This document shows, piece by piece, positions 5,707 to 5,856 of a stretch of 5,856 nt of DNA. The stretch spans positions 1 to 5,856 of the forward strand of contig CAMPIG010000311.1 of NCBI GenBank assembly GCA_946886255.1, in the 5' to 3' direction. The notes beneath the pieces are model-generated. The model worked only from the letters and a program-made list of their open reading frames with translations. It ran no database searches and had not been told where the DNA came from. Both the position numbers and the translations under genes were made by a program. The stretch comes from an uncultured Cellvibrio sp. (lineage in GTDB: Bacteria > Pseudomonadota > Gammaproteobacteria > Pseudomonadales > Cellvibrionaceae). Within the stretch, counting starts at the first letter, position 1; each line of letters opens with the position of its first letter.

Positions 5707-5856
5707 GTGCCAACCACGCTTCCCCTCCGCAAACAACTCTGGCTTTTAGCCGGAGGCAACGGTGCCGGTAAAAGCACCTTTTATCGTACCGCCCTGCAAC
5801 CACGCGGCATGGCTTTGGTGAATGCCGACAATATCGCCCGCGATATGGCTCCGGAC
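5707..5856 (+). CDS. Zeta-toxin-like P-loop kinase, N-terminal part only
   Basis: The first 50 codons of a gene that runs off the window. Read from GTG at 5707, the protein begins MPTTLPLRKQLWLLAGGNG and has a Walker A P-loop GGNGAGKST (16-24) after a hydrophobic strand (LWLLA), then LVNADNIA (37-44), whose Asp41 lies where zeta toxins carry the catalytic-base aspartate after the second strand. Zeta toxins phosphorylate UDP-N-acetylglucosamine-type sugars and so poison cell-wall synthesis. GTG is the only usual start between the antitoxin stop and the P-loop; a weak AAAGG (5690-5694) lies 12 bases upstream. Weak initiation and the 15-base gap suit a toxin translated downstream of its antitoxin. 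The remaining domain, including substrate-binding and arginine residues, is not visible, so activity cannot be judged. Other P-loop kinases (gluconate kinase, AAA-type) are possible, but GGNGAGKSTFY with VNAD and the antitoxin partner favour zeta. Confidence 0.75.
   Translation, partial: MPTTLPLRKQLWLLAGGNGAGKSTFYRTALQPRGMALVNADNIARDMAPD

Overview
This window looks like chromosomal DNA from a gammaproteobacterium. Base composition is roughly balanced with slight GC enrichment. Gene order and protein sequences suggest a Cellvibrio-like marine or soil lineage, but that placement is inference from gene order and residue patterns, not a database result. It holds four complete, co-directional housekeeping genes on the minus strand, one complete sugar/nucleoside kinase gene on the plus strand, and the start of a toxin-antitoxin operon on the plus strand at the right edge.

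Left (1-1016): a PfkB-family kinase, probably adenosine kinase, on the plus strand. Middle-left (1017-1147): the gap between two convergent genes is almost filled by a REPIN-like element. It has two inverted palindromic units, each headed on its outer side by GTAG, joined by a short A/T-arm linker. Centre (1148-5110, minus strand, read right to left): hemA, prfA, prmC, moeB. Junctions are a 4-base ATGA overlap, a 3-base gap and a 4-base gap, so this is a tightly coupled operon. HemA commits glutamyl-tRNA to tetrapyrrole synthesis. RF1 (PrfA) terminates translation and PrmC methylates the RF1 GGQ glutamine. MoeB activates a ubiquitin-like sulfur carrier for molybdopterin.

Right (5111-5286): a 176-base divergent intergenic region with a candidate sigma70-type promoter in each direction. 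The rightward promoter has a perfect TGTAGC-N5-GCTACA palindrome between its -35 and -10, the expected layout for autoregulation by an antitoxin. Far right (5287-5856): a ParD-like antitoxin gene of 134 codons with a strong ribosome binding site, followed after 15 bases by a GTG-started gene for a zeta-toxin-like P-loop kinase, cut off by the window edge after 50 codons.

The most interesting part is this ParD-like/zeta-like pair, whose antitoxin differs from the classical epsilon and PezA partners of zeta toxins. It sits opposite hemA, where lolB and other genes are found in enterobacteria. The second point of interest is the REPIN-like element. The hemA-prfA-prmC-moeB block is ordinary and well conserved.
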